A DNA stretch of 64,000 nt. Source: DYRB01 sp963802205 (lineage in GTDB: Bacteria > Pseudomonadota > Gammaproteobacteria > Chromatiales > Chromatiaceae). The stretch is taken from assembly GCA_963802205.1 (NCBI GenBank), contig CAWDHW010000003.1, positions 1 to 64,000 on the forward strand, given 5' to 3'. The notes beneath the pieces are model-generated. The model saw nothing but the letters and a program-made list of their open reading frames with translations. It searched no databases and was not told where the DNA came from. Below, piece after piece: positions 28,541 through 37,078 of this stretch (positions within the stretch are counted from its first letter, which is position 1; the number at the start of each line of letters is the position of its first letter). The translations under genes and the position numbers were made by a program.

Positions 28541-29617
28541 GGCGAGTTCCAAAATGAAGTGCAACACCCGGACCTAGGCTGTAGGTAGGAGGTGTGCCCA
28601 TGAGAACGCGGTACAGACAGTTGACGGCGGACGACCGCAACAGGATCCAGAAAGGTCTGAACGAGGGGCTCAGCCGGCGAGAGATAGCGCGCGGTCTTGG
28701 CTGTTGGCCGAGCGCGGTGAGTCGGGAGATTGCCCGCAACCGGGTGGGCGTGACCTACGACGCGGTGAGTGCTGGGCAGCGCACGCGGAGCCGGTGCCGG
28801 CGCGGTCGGCGCAAGCTGGTGGTGGGCACGGCGCTGTTGCAGGAGGTCCACACGGGCCTGTTGGGTGGCTGGTCCCCGGAGCAGATCGCGGGCAGACTCA
28901 AGCAGATGCACCCGGACGAACCGACCGAGCGAGTCTCCCATGAGACCATCTACAGCTACATCTACGCGCAGCCGCGCGGGGAGTTGCGCAAGACGTTGAT
29001 CGCGGCCTTGCGCCAGGCGCACAAAAAGCGCCTGGCGCGCTCCCGAGGCACGGATCGGCGCGGACATTTGCGCGACATGGTCTCGATCCACACGCGGCCC
29101 GCGGAGGCCCTGGGACGGCAGGTAGCGGGGCATTGGGAGGGGGACCTCATCAAGGGCGCAGGCAATGCCAGCGCGGTCGGGACCCTGGTCGAGCGCAAGA
29201 GCCGCTACGTCCTCCTGGCCAAGATGGACGGTACCGACGCCGAGGCGGCGCTGGAGGGCTTTACGCGCCGCATGCGGACCCTGCCGGCCGCTGTGCGTAA
29301 GACCCTGACCTACGACCAGGGCAAGGAAATGGCGCACCACCAAGCGCTCGCGCGCCGCCTCAACATTCGGGTGTACTTCGCCGACCCTCATAGCCCTTGG
29401 CAGCGCCCCTCCAACGAGAATGCCAACGGCCTGATCCGCCAGTACCTGCCCAAGGGGATGGACCTCTCCGGCGTCTCCCAGCGGCGCCTAACCCAGATCG
29501 CCACGGCACTCAACACGCGCCCAAGAAAATGCCTCGGCTTTATGACACCGGAGGAAGTCATGTCACAAGAAATCAATCAGTTAAACTCTTGCGTTGCACT
29601 TCAAACTTGAAACCGCC
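28541..29617 (+). mobile_element. IS30-family insertion sequence, complete
   Basis: About 1,077 bases bounded by imperfect 25-base inverted repeats at 28541-28565 and 29593-29617, whose inner ten bases (GAAGTGCAAC / GTTGCACTTC) match exactly. It carries one intact transposase gene that nearly fills it, with the stop codon inside the right repeat. Size and structure are normal for IS30. A target duplication could not be fixed with certainty. The outer 28 bases of the right end recur at 50818-50845. Confidence 0.88.
28600..29610 (+). CDS. IS30-family transposase
   Basis: A 336-residue DDE transposase. The N-terminal helix-turn-helix is RRQ-like (YRQLTADDRNRIQKGL, SRREIARGLG). Catalytic-core landmarks are GHWEGDLIKGAGNASAVGTL (first Asp), LTYDQGKEMAHHQALARRL (second Asp) and PWQRPSNENANGLIRQYLPK (Glu). 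The ATG is preceded by AGGAGG at seven bases. No frame damage, so the element may be active. Confidence 0.93.
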   Translation: MRTRYRQLTADDRNRIQKGLNEGLSRREIARGLGCWPSAVSREIARNRVGVTYDAVSAGQRTRSRCRRGRRKLVVGTALLQEVHTGLLGGWSPEQIAGRLKQMHPDEPTERVSHETIYSYIYAQPRGELRKTLIAALRQAHKKRLARSRGTDRRGHLRDMVSIHTRPAEALGRQVAGHWEGDLIKGAGNASAVGTLVERKSRYVLLAKMDGTDAEAALEGFTRRMRTLPAAVRKTLTYDQGKEMAHHQALARRLNIRVYFADPHSPWQRPSNENANGLIRQYLPKGMDLSGVSQRRLTQIATALNTRPRKCLGFMTPEEVMSQEINQLNSCVALQT

Positions 29618-29628
29618 CCCTCAAAAGC

Positions 29629-29787
29629 TCAGGGCGCTGCGAGCGCCGCTGCAGTGCGCCCACGGAAGATATCGGGCACTGGCGTGATCGCCCCATGCGG
29701 TCCAATGCGGTCGCCCAGGTAATCCCAGAGGGAGACGCCGAGCGTGCGGCAGGTCTTCTTCAGGCTGGTGAAGCTGTCGCAGCGAGG
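29629..29787 (-). pseudogene. C-terminal fragment of a transposase-like protein
   Basis: Immediately beyond the IS30 element, about 50 codons on the minus strand read CDSFTSLKKTCRTLGVSLWD then YLGDRIGPHGAITPVPDI and end in TGA. Such a C-terminus (helix with TCRxLGxSxWDYLxDR, then IPPLPDL-like) is what I recall from transposases of other IS families, but I cannot name the family. No start or catalytic core is present, so this looks like an older insertion remnant. Confidence 0.45.
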
Positions 29788-29815
29788 CTTTGCCCGCGGG
29801 GGGAGTGGCTTCCGA

Positions 29816-29845
29816 CTCCCTTTTCCCCCGAGGGGGAAAAGGGAG
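29816..29845 (-). terminator. Perfect hairpin downstream of prlC
   Basis: Fourteen-base arms (CTCCCTTTTCCCCC and complement) with a two-base centre, nine bases past the prlC stop. There is no U-run on the minus strand. Terminator or 3' stabiliser; it may also be a dispersed palindrome. Confidence 0.5.
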
Positions 29846-29853
29846 TGAGGATG

Positions 29854-31884
29854 TCAGGCAGCGATGCCGGAGTGGCGCAGCAGGGCGTCCACCGTCGGGG
29901 GCCGACCACGGAAGGCGACGTACAGGTCCATGGCATCCGCGGAGCCGCCCTTCTCCAGGATGTTCTCCCGGAAGCTGGCCCCGGCGGCAGGGTCGAAGAC
30001 ACCGCGCTCCTCGAAGAGTGAGAAGGCATCCGCCGACAGGACCTCGGCCCATTTGTAGCTGTAGTAACCCGCCCCGTAGCCGCCGGCAAAGATGTGGGAG
30101 AAGCTATGGGCGAAGCGGTGGAAGGCCGGGGGCTTCATCACCGACACCCGGTCGCGGACCTGGTCCAGGATGTCGTAGACGCGCCCGCCGCGGGCCGGGT
30201 CGTACTCCAGGTGGATGCGGAAGTCGAACAGGGCGAACTCCAACTGGCGGACCATCTGCATGGCGGATTGGAAGTTCTTGGCCGCCTGCATCCGCCCATA
30301 GAGGTCCTCGGGCAGGGGCGCGCCGGTGTCCACATGGCCCGCGATCAGGTCCAGGGACTCGCGCTCCCAGCACCAGTTTTCCAGGAACTGGCTCGGCAGT
30401 TCCACCGCATCCCAGGGGACGCCGCTGATCCCGGCCACCGCCGGGTAATCGACCTTGGTCAGCATGTGGTGCAGCCCGTGGCCGAACTCGTGGAACAGGG
30501 TCTCGACCTCGGTGTGGGTCAGGAGCGAGGGCTTGCCGTCCACCGGGGGGGTGAAGTTGCAGACCAGATAGGCGACCGGGATCTGGTCGCAGCGGGGCGT
30601 GTGCAGGCGATTGGTACAGACATCCATCCAGGCCCCGCCGCGTTTGTTCTGGCGGGCATAGGGGTCGAGATAGAACTGCCCGCGCAGGGCCCCGGAGCGA
30701 TCGCGGATCTCGAAGAAGCGCACCTCGGGGTGCCAGGTCTCGACCCCGGTCACCTCAGTGATGGCGAGCCCGAAGAGGCGCTCCACCACGGCCAGCATCC
30801 CCGGCAGGACCCGGGTCATGGGGAAGTAGGGGCGCAACTCCTCAGAGCCGATCTGGTAGCGGTGCTGGCGGAGTTTCTCCGAGTAGTAGGAGATGTCCCA
30901 GGGCTCCAGGGTCTCGACACCGTGCAGGTCCCGGGCAAAGTCGGCCAGTTCCGCCAGTTCCCCGCGGGCCCGCTCCACGGAGCGCAGGGCCAGATCGTCC
31001 AGGAAGGCCAGGACCTGGGCCGGGTCCTTCGCCATCTTGGTCGCGAGCGAGCGCCCGGCGAAGTTGTCGAAGCCTAGCAACTGGGCGAGCTCGTGCCGGA
31101 GTCCCAGGATACGCTCCATGAGGTCGGTGTTGTCCCAGCGCCCGGCATTGGGCCCCTGGTCCGAGGCACGGGTACCGTAGGCGGTGTAAACCTCCTGGCG
31201 AAGGGCCCGGTCGTCGGCGTAGGTCATCACCGGCAGGTAGGAGGGGAAGTCCAGCGTCAGGAGCCAGCCGGGCTCGCCTCGCTCCCCAGCCGTCTGGCGC
31301 GCCAGGGCCTTGGCGGAGTCCGGCATGCCAGCGAGGCTGGCCTCCTCGTCGATGCGCTTGCTCCAGGCATTGGTGGCGTCGAGCAGGTTCTCCGCGTACT
31401 TGCTGGTCAGTTCGGACAGTGTCTGACTGATGTCCTTGTAGCGGGCCTGTCGATCCGGCGGCAGGTCGATGCCGGAGAGGCGGAAGTCACGCAGGGCGTT
31501 GGAGAGCAGCTTGCGCTGGGTCGGGTCCAGGTGTTCCTGGGCCGCCACCGCCTGGTAGCCGCGGAACAGGTCGGCATTCTGGCCGACCTCGGTGCCGTAG
31601 GCACTGAGCTTGGGCAGGCAGGCGTTGTAGGCGGCGCGCAGGGCGTCACTGTTCATGACCCCGTTGAGGTGCCCCACCGGGGACCAGACGCGGCTGAGGC
31701 GGTCGTCCTGCTCTTCCAAGGGTTCGATGAATCCCTCCCAGGTGGGCAGCGTGTCGCCGCTGGTGAGGGCGGCGATGCGGGCGCGGCACTCCGCCAGGGC
31801 GGCGTCCACCGCTGGCTCGATGTGTTCGGGAAGGATCTGGGAGAAGGGCGGCAGGCCGCTCATCTCCAAGAGGGGATTGGACAT
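29854..31884 (-). CDS. prlC: Oligopeptidase A (M3 family zinc metallopeptidase)
   Basis: A 676-residue cytoplasmic endopeptidase that degrades short peptides, including cleaved signal peptides. The catalytic zinc motif HEFGHGLHHML lies near residue 465 and the third ligand region follows at about 490-500 (WDAVELPSQFLENWCWE). Other M3 marks are GLRHELAQLLGFDNFAGRSL, FYLDPYARQNKRGGAWMD and, at the C-terminus, the IFAGGYGAGYYSYKWAEVLS segment, which closes the active site. Length and layout match E. coli OpdA/PrlC. Confidence 0.95.
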   Translation of the reverse strand: MSNPLLEMSGLPPFSQILPEHIEPAVDAALAECRARIAALTSGDTLPTWEGFIEPLEEQDDRLSRVWSPVGHLNGVMNSDALRAAYNACLPKLSAYGTEVGQNADLFRGYQAVAAQEHLDPTQRKLLSNALRDFRLSGIDLPPDRQARYKDISQTLSELTSKYAENLLDATNAWSKRIDEEASLAGMPDSAKALARQTAGERGEPGWLLTLDFPSYLPVMTYADDRALRQEVYTAYGTRASDQGPNAGRWDNTDLMERILGLRHELAQLLGFDNFAGRSLATKMAKDPAQVLAFLDDLALRSVERARGELAELADFARDLHGVETLEPWDISYYSEKLRQHRYQIGSEELRPYFPMTRVLPGMLAVVERLFGLAITEVTGVETWHPEVRFFEIRDRSGALRGQFYLDPYARQNKRGGAWMDVCTNRLHTPRCDQIPVAYLVCNFTPPVDGKPSLLTHTEVETLFHEFGHGLHHMLTKVDYPAVAGISGVPWDAVELPSQFLENWCWERESLDLIAGHVDTGAPLPEDLYGRMQAAKNFQSAMQMVRQLEFALFDFRIHLEYDPARGGRVYDILDQVRDRVSVMKPPAFHRFAHSFSHIFAGGYGAGYYSYKWAEVLSADAFSLFEERGVFDPAAGASFRENILEKGGSADAMDLYVAFRGRPPTVDALLRHSGIAA

Positions 31885-31931
31885 GGAAGGCTCCGGATGG
31901 GCTCGGGTTTGGACAGGTCTGGGCCGGGGTA

Positions 31932-32516
31932 TTAGTCGGGGAGGAAGCCGCTTTGGTCCTTGGCCGACCCCCGTCCGCTCAGGATGCGCGGCATCTCACG
32001 AACCGGCCGCGGCTCGAACTTGAGGGGGACGCAGAGGTAGAAGCGGTGCAGGTCTCTCACATAGGGCGGGACGCCATTGGCGTTCACATCGCGCCAGTCC
32101 GCCCCGGTGGCGGGCAGGAAACGCCCCCCGGACCCATAGGCATAGGTGCGGTAGGACCCGTTGGGGGTGCAGCGCATGCCCTCGTAGGCAACGTTGCTCC
32201 CCCCGCTGCCGGACTTCACCACCACGGTGTAACGGACGATCTGCTGGGCGTCCACCGACAGGCTTTTGGTGTCGATGAAGTGGCGGAAAGGGCTGGTGTG
32301 GTCGCTGATACGAAACTCCACAAGATCGGCATCGTTCGGCCAGGGCGGCGGTTGCACAGAACCCTGTTCCTTCCATGCCTCGGGTTCGACGAAGTTGGGG
32401 TTGGTGTCCTTGGGGCCGTGGATCAGGTCGTCCCGATGCTGGGTCGCCCCGGCCGCCACTTGGGTGAGGACGATCAAGGGCGCCAGCAATAGGGCGGTGG
32501 GGATCTTGCGCTGCAT
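31932..32516 (-). CDS. CNP1-like family periplasmic protein
   Basis: A 194-residue protein with a clear signal peptide (MQRKIPTALLLAPLIVLTQV, cleavage near AAGA). The mature part has YTVVVKSGSGGSNVAYEGMR, CTPNGSYRTYAYG and FYLCVPLKF, characteristic of the CNP1-like domain found in beta- and gammaproteobacteria. Function unknown. The ATG is chosen because GGAG precedes it and it opens directly into the signal peptide. Two conserved cysteines could form a disulfide. Confidence 0.75.
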   Translation of the reverse strand: MQRKIPTALLLAPLIVLTQVAAGATQHRDDLIHGPKDTNPNFVEPEAWKEQGSVQPPPWPNDADLVEFRISDHTSPFRHFIDTKSLSVDAQQIVRYTVVVKSGSGGSNVAYEGMRCTPNGSYRTYAYGSGGRFLPATGADWRDVNANGVPPYVRDLHRFYLCVPLKFEPRPVREMPRILSGRGSAKDQSGFLPD

Positions 32517-32613
32517 GGGGGGGACTCCGCTGGGGTTCGACCCGGGCCGCCTTCGGCCGTCGGTGAATTGGTAACATGGCGTCATTGTTTGCGCGGCTCA
32601 ACCGGGTAGATCC

Positions 32614-33171
32614 ATGTCCAACAGCCAGATCCGCACCTTCGAGGGCAAGACCCCCATCATCGCCGCCGATGCCTGGGTGGATGCCACCGCCCTGGTCATC
32701 GGCGACGTGACCCTTGGACCCCTGGCCTCGGTATGGCCCATGAGCGTGTTGCGCGGGGACGTGCATCGGATCGAGGTGGGGGCAGCGACCAACATCCAGG
32801 ACGGCGCCATCCTGCACGTCTCCCACTCCAGCCGGTTCCACCCGGGTGGCGCCCCGCTGGTCCTGGGCTCCCGGGTCACCGTGGGTCACCAAGCGGTGCT
32901 CCATGGGTGCGAGATTGGGGATCTATGCCTGATTGGCATAGGTGCCAGGGTCCTGGACCGCGCCGTGCTCAAGCCACAGACTTTGCTTGGCGCCGGTGCC
33001 CTGGTGACCCCGGGGCAGGTCCTCGAGGGCGGCTACCTCTATGTCGGCGCGCCGGCACGGCGGGTGCGGGCCCTCTTGGATCAGGAAATCGAGTATCTCG
33101 CCTATTCCGCAGATCACTACGTCCGTCTCACGGCCCGTCACCGCGGCCTGGCCCCGCCGGCCTCGGCCTGA
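32614..33171 (+). CDS. Gamma-carbonic-anhydrase-family hexapeptide protein (YrdA-like)
   Basis: A 185-residue left-handed beta-helix protein. Hexapeptide repeats run from VIGDVTLGPLASVWPMSVLR through GAATNIQDGAILHVS to GCEIGDLCLIGIGARVLD. The three histidines expected for the metal site are recognisable (LHVSHSSRFHPGG, VGHQAVLHGC). Members bind metals; few have proven carbonic anhydrase activity. Divergent from the CNP1-like gene. Confidence 0.87.
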   Translation: MSNSQIRTFEGKTPIIAADAWVDATALVIGDVTLGPLASVWPMSVLRGDVHRIEVGAATNIQDGAILHVSHSSRFHPGGAPLVLGSRVTVGHQAVLHGCEIGDLCLIGIGARVLDRAVLKPQTLLGAGALVTPGQVLEGGYLYVGAPARRVRALLDQEIEYLAYSADHYVRLTARHRGLAPPASA

Positions 33172-33178
33172 ACCGGCC

Positions 33179-35500
33179 CTAGTCTGCGTCGGCGTCCAGG
33201 GTCTCCTCGCCGGCATCGTCCTCCTCTGTTGTAGGCTCCGCAACGTCAGCCGACTCATGCACCAACACCAGCCCGCCGAGGGGGGGCAGGTTGATGGGGA
33301 TGGACCAGGGTCGCCCCATCCAGCTCACCGCCTCGGCGCGTACCCCGCCCTGATTGCCCACGTTGCTGCCGCCGTAGTATCCGGCGTCGGAGTTGATGGC
33401 CTCGCGGTAGAAGCCGTCCACCGGGACGCCGATACGGTAGTCGCTGCGCGGGACGGGGGTGAAGTTGAACAGGGCCGCGACGATATGGTCACCGGACGGG
33501 TCTTTGCGCAGATAGCTTAAGACGGACTGGGAGCTATCGTGGCAATCGATCCATTCGAACCCTGAGCCCTCGAAGTCAACCGCGTGCATGGCCGGCTCCT
33601 CGCGGTAGAGCCGGTTAAGATCGGAGACCAATTTGAGCACGCCCGCGTGCGGCGCCCGCTCCAGCAACTCCCAGTCCAGGGCCGTCGCCTCGTTCCACTC
33701 CCGCCCCTGGGCGAACTCGCAGCCCATGAACAGGAGCTTTTTGCCCGGGTAGGTGAACATGAACGTATAGAGCAGGCGCAGGCTGGCGAACTTCTGCCAG
33801 GCGTCCCCAGGCATCTTGTCGAGCATGGACCGCTTGCCGTGGACCACCTCGTCGTGGGAGTAAGGGAGGACGAAGTTCTCCGTGAAGGCGTAGAGCAGCC
33901 CGAAGGTCAGCATGTCGTGGTGGAAGTGGCGGTAGATCGGGTCGTTGGCCATATAGGCCAGGCTGTCGTGCATCCAGCCCATGTTCCACTTCATGCTGAA
34001 GCCCAGGCCCCCGAGGTAGGTCGGGCGCGATACCGCCGGCCAGGAGGTGGACTCCTCGGCGATCATCAGCGAGCCGGGGTGCTGCTCGTGGGTCACGACG
34101 TTGAGCTGGCGCAGTAAATCCACCGCGTCCAGGTTCTCGTTGCCGCCGTACTTGTTGGGAATCCAATCCCCAGCCTCGCGAGAGTAATCCAGATAGAGCA
34201 TGGACGCGACCGCGTCCACGCGCAGCCCATCGATGTGGAACTCCTTGAGCCAGTACAGGGCGCTGGACAGGAGGAAATTCTTCACCTCGTTGCGCCCGTA
34301 ATTGAAGATCAGGGTGCCCCAGTCGCGGTGCTCGCCCTGGCGCGGGTCGGCGTGCTCGTACAGGGCTGTGCCGTCGAAGCTTGCCAGGGCGAAGGTGTCT
34401 CGGGGGAAGTGGGCGGGCACCCAGTCGAGCAGGACGCCGATGCCGTTTCGGTGCAGGTGATCGACGAAGAAGCGGAAGTCGTCCGGGCTGCCGAAGCGGC
34501 TGGTGGGGGCGAAGTAGCCGGTGGTCTGGTAGCCCCAGGAGGCATCCAGCGGGTGCTCGGTGATGGGTAGCAGCTCGATGTGGGTGAAGCCCGCCACGGA
34601 CAGGTAATCCACCAGGCGTTGGGCGAGTTCCCGGTAGCCGAGGAAGCCCCCGTCCCCATCGCGCTGCCAGGACCCCAGGTGCACCTCATAGACCGACATG
34701 GGACGATGCCGCCAGTCTGCCGTGGCGCGGGCGGCCAGCCAGTCCTGATCGCCCCAGGCGTAGCCCCCCTCGGCACAGATCAGCCCGGCGGTATCGGGTC
34801 GGAGCTGGAAGGCGTTGGCGTAGGGATCGATCTTGACATGGACCTGTCCGGCACGGTCACGCAGCTCCAGCTTGTACAGGGCCCCGACCTGGATCTCCGG
34901 GATGAACAGCTCCCAGACCCCGCTCCCGCCGCGGGAGCGCATGGGGTGGACTCGCCCGTCCCAGGCATTGAAGTCCCCGACCACGCTGGCGCGGGTGGCA
35001 TTGGGGGCCCAGACAGCGAACTGGACCCCGTCCACCCCCTCCACCTGGCGCTGGTGGGCGCCGAGGAAGCGGTAGGCGTGCCAGTGCCGGCCCTCGCCGA
35101 AGAGGTGCAGGTCGAAGTCCTGCAACTGGGTCGGGAAGCAATAGGGGTCATAGCTGATGTGGCTGTGACCGGCACGGTCTTCCCATTCCAGACGATACCG
35201 CTCCGGGACCTTGGCCCCATCGCCCTCCCAGACGAAGAGGTCGGTGCCATCGACGCGCGTCAGGCTGGGGCCGCCGTCCGCCAGGCGGACCTTCTCGGCC
35301 TGGGGCTGGTAGACACGCACCACGATCCCGGCTTGGGTGACATGCCGCCCGAGGTAGGCGAAGGGGTCATGGTGGCGGGCCTCAAGGATGGCCCGCAGCG
35401 GTTCGGGGTGGCGCTGCCCCCCCCCCGGGCCTTGGACCTGGCCTGTGGAGTGGCTGGCGGGCTGATCGGGGGGGAGCGAAACGGGCGTGTGGGTGGACAT
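33179..35500 (-). CDS. glgB: 1,4-alpha-glucan branching enzyme
   Basis: Introduces alpha-1,6 branches into glycogen. The 773-residue GH13 enzyme has N-terminal N and CBM48 modules (HDPFAYLGRHV; GVQFAVWAPNATRASVVGDF). The catalytic barrel carries GLRVDAVASMLYLDY (nucleophile Asp, about 427), the Glu of AEESTSWPAVS (about 480) and SHDEVVHGK (about 548). The C-terminus ends in an acidic tail (EPTTEEDDAGEETLDADAD) that is not part of the fold. The frame is open 64 codons further 5', but the internal ATG gives the family-like N-terminus. It is divergent from glgC, consistent with coordinated glycogen storage. Confidence 0.94.
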   Translation of the reverse strand: MSTHTPVSLPPDQPASHSTGQVQGPGGGQRHPEPLRAILEARHHDPFAYLGRHVTQAGIVVRVYQPQAEKVRLADGGPSLTRVDGTDLFVWEGDGAKVPERYRLEWEDRAGHSHISYDPYCFPTQLQDFDLHLFGEGRHWHAYRFLGAHQRQVEGVDGVQFAVWAPNATRASVVGDFNAWDGRVHPMRSRGGSGVWELFIPEIQVGALYKLELRDRAGQVHVKIDPYANAFQLRPDTAGLICAEGGYAWGDQDWLAARATADWRHRPMSVYEVHLGSWQRDGDGGFLGYRELAQRLVDYLSVAGFTHIELLPITEHPLDASWGYQTTGYFAPTSRFGSPDDFRFFVDHLHRNGIGVLLDWVPAHFPRDTFALASFDGTALYEHADPRQGEHRDWGTLIFNYGRNEVKNFLLSSALYWLKEFHIDGLRVDAVASMLYLDYSREAGDWIPNKYGGNENLDAVDLLRQLNVVTHEQHPGSLMIAEESTSWPAVSRPTYLGGLGFSMKWNMGWMHDSLAYMANDPIYRHFHHDMLTFGLLYAFTENFVLPYSHDEVVHGKRSMLDKMPGDAWQKFASLRLLYTFMFTYPGKKLLFMGCEFAQGREWNEATALDWELLERAPHAGVLKLVSDLNRLYREEPAMHAVDFEGSGFEWIDCHDSSQSVLSYLRKDPSGDHIVAALFNFTPVPRSDYRIGVPVDGFYREAINSDAGYYGGSNVGNQGGVRAEAVSWMGRPWSIPINLPPLGGLVLVHESADVAEPTTEEDDAGEETLDADAD

Positions 35501-35798
35501 GGCGGCCTGGTTCCTGGTGAATCCAAACCCGTCGGTAGGCCATGGGTCGCCTGGGGAGGCAGCCCATCGGGGCGATCCGGTGGGGTGGTTCGGTGGGGCG
35601 GGACGGGCAGTGCCAGCAGGTCCCGGCGTCGCAAGGACAGGGCCCTCGCAGATGCGAACCCGCGCATAGTTGTCTGGGCCGGATGGTACCATACTGGTAT
35701 CCAGCCGAGGTGCCCATAGCCAGGGTGATCGCGACGTCGTGCCCCTGGACTCAAGCTACCGCGGCGCCACCGAGGCCCACCCCGGTCAGGAGGTTGTA
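35501..35798. other. Divergent glgB-glgC promoter region
   Basis: About 300 bases between two divergent glycogen genes. An imperfect palindrome built on GGTACCATACTGGTA lies at 35681-35702 and could be an operator. No secure promoter was found. AGGAGG precedes the glgC ATG. Confidence 0.4.
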
Positions 35799-37076
35799 AT
35801 GCCAGGCACCAATCCGCGATTCGTCAGCCGCCTTACCCGCAATACCCTCGCCCTCATCCTCGCCGGGGGCCGTGGCTCCCGCCTGATGCAATTGACGAGT
35901 TGGCGCTCCAAGCCGGCCGTCCCCTTTGGCGGCAAGTTTCGCATCGTCGATTTTCCCCTGTCGAACTGCATAAACTCCGGCGTGCGCCGCATCGCCGTCC
36001 TCACCCAGTACAAGGCGCACTCCCTGATCCTGCATATCCAGAAGGGTTGGGGTTTCCTGCGCGGGGAGTTTGGAGAGTTCGTGGAGCTGTGGCCGGCTCA
36101 GCAGCGCATCATCGAGTCGGCCTGGTACTCCGGGACCGCCGATGCCGTCTTCCAGAACCTGGACATCATCCGCAACCACAACCCTGAGTACATCCTGATC
36201 CTGGCCGGGGATCACATCTACAAGATGGACTACGGGACTATGATCGCCCACCACGCCGAGATGGGGGCCGACATGACCGTGGGCTGCATCGAGGTGGACC
36301 TTGATCGGGCGCGCGAGTTTGGGGTCATGTCCGTGGATGCCGATGGCAGGGTGCGCCGCTTCCAGGAGAAGCCGGAACGGCCGGACCCCATCCCCGGGCG
36401 CGACGACAAGGCCCTGGCTTCCATGGGCATCTATGTCTTCAACCGGGATTTCCTGCTCGAACAGGTCATCAAGGACGCCGACACCCGCGGCTCCAGCCAC
36501 GACTTCGGTAAGGACATCATCCCAGCGGTCATTGACAAGTATCGGGTGCTTGCCTTCCCCTTCCGCCACGCCCGCACCGGGGCCCAGCTCTACTGGCGCG
36601 ATGTCGGGACCGTGGACGCCTTCTGGGAGGCTAACCTGGAACTCATTGGCGTTACCCCACCGCTCGACCTCTACGACAAGCAATGGCCCGTGTGGACCTA
36701 CCAGGAGCAGCTGCCCCCCGCCAAGTTCGTCTTCGACGATGAAGACCGCCGCGGCATGGCGGTGGACTCCATGGTCTCCGGTGGCTGCATCATCTCCGGG
36801 GCCGTGGTGCGCCACTCGCTCCTGTTTTCCAATGTCCGGGTCAACTCCTATGCGACGGTGCAGGATTCCGTGATCCTGCCGGACGTGGACATCGGTCGCC
36901 GCTGTACCATCCGCAAGGCCGTCATCGACCGCTATTGCCGCATCGGGGTCGATGAGCCCACCAGCATTGGCGTGGACCATGAAGCCGACCGGGCGCGGGG
37001 CTTCCACATCACCGAGGGGGGCGTCACCCTGGTGACCCCGGAGATGCTCGGCCAGGGCGTCAACACGGTGCGTTGA
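35799..37076 (+). CDS. glgC: Glucose-1-phosphate adenylyltransferase
   Basis: Makes ADP-glucose, the committed step of bacterial glycogen synthesis. The 425-residue protein shows the nucleotide-binding LILAGGRGSRLMQLT (about residues 20-34), KPAVPFGGKFRIVDFPLSNC, the YSGTADAVFQN segment, catalytic Asp in LAGDHIYKMDYG and the substrate-binding FQEKPERP. A C-terminal left-handed helix (SGGCIISGAVVRHSLLFSNV) ends it. The ATG at 35799 has AGGAGGT six bases upstream. Converges on relA with a two-base gap. Confidence 0.96.
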   Translation: MPGTNPRFVSRLTRNTLALILAGGRGSRLMQLTSWRSKPAVPFGGKFRIVDFPLSNCINSGVRRIAVLTQYKAHSLILHIQKGWGFLRGEFGEFVELWPAQQRIIESAWYSGTADAVFQNLDIIRNHNPEYILILAGDHIYKMDYGTMIAHHAEMGADMTVGCIEVDLDRAREFGVMSVDADGRVRRFQEKPERPDPIPGRDDKALASMGIYVFNRDFLLEQVIKDADTRGSSHDFGKDIIPAVIDKYRVLAFPFRHARTGAQLYWRDVGTVDAFWEANLELIGVTPPLDLYDKQWPVWTYQEQLPPAKFVFDDEDRRGMAVDSMVSGGCIISGAVVRHSLLFSNVRVNSYATVQDSVILPDVDIGRRCTIRKAVIDRYCRIGVDEPTSIGVDHEADRARGFHITEGGVTLVTPEMLGQGVNTVR

Positions 37077-37078
37077 CC

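Noticed and set aside
28531..28541. Target-site duplication of the IS30 element
   Set aside because: CCTC occurs on both sides near the ends, but the exact boundaries are not certain enough to claim it.
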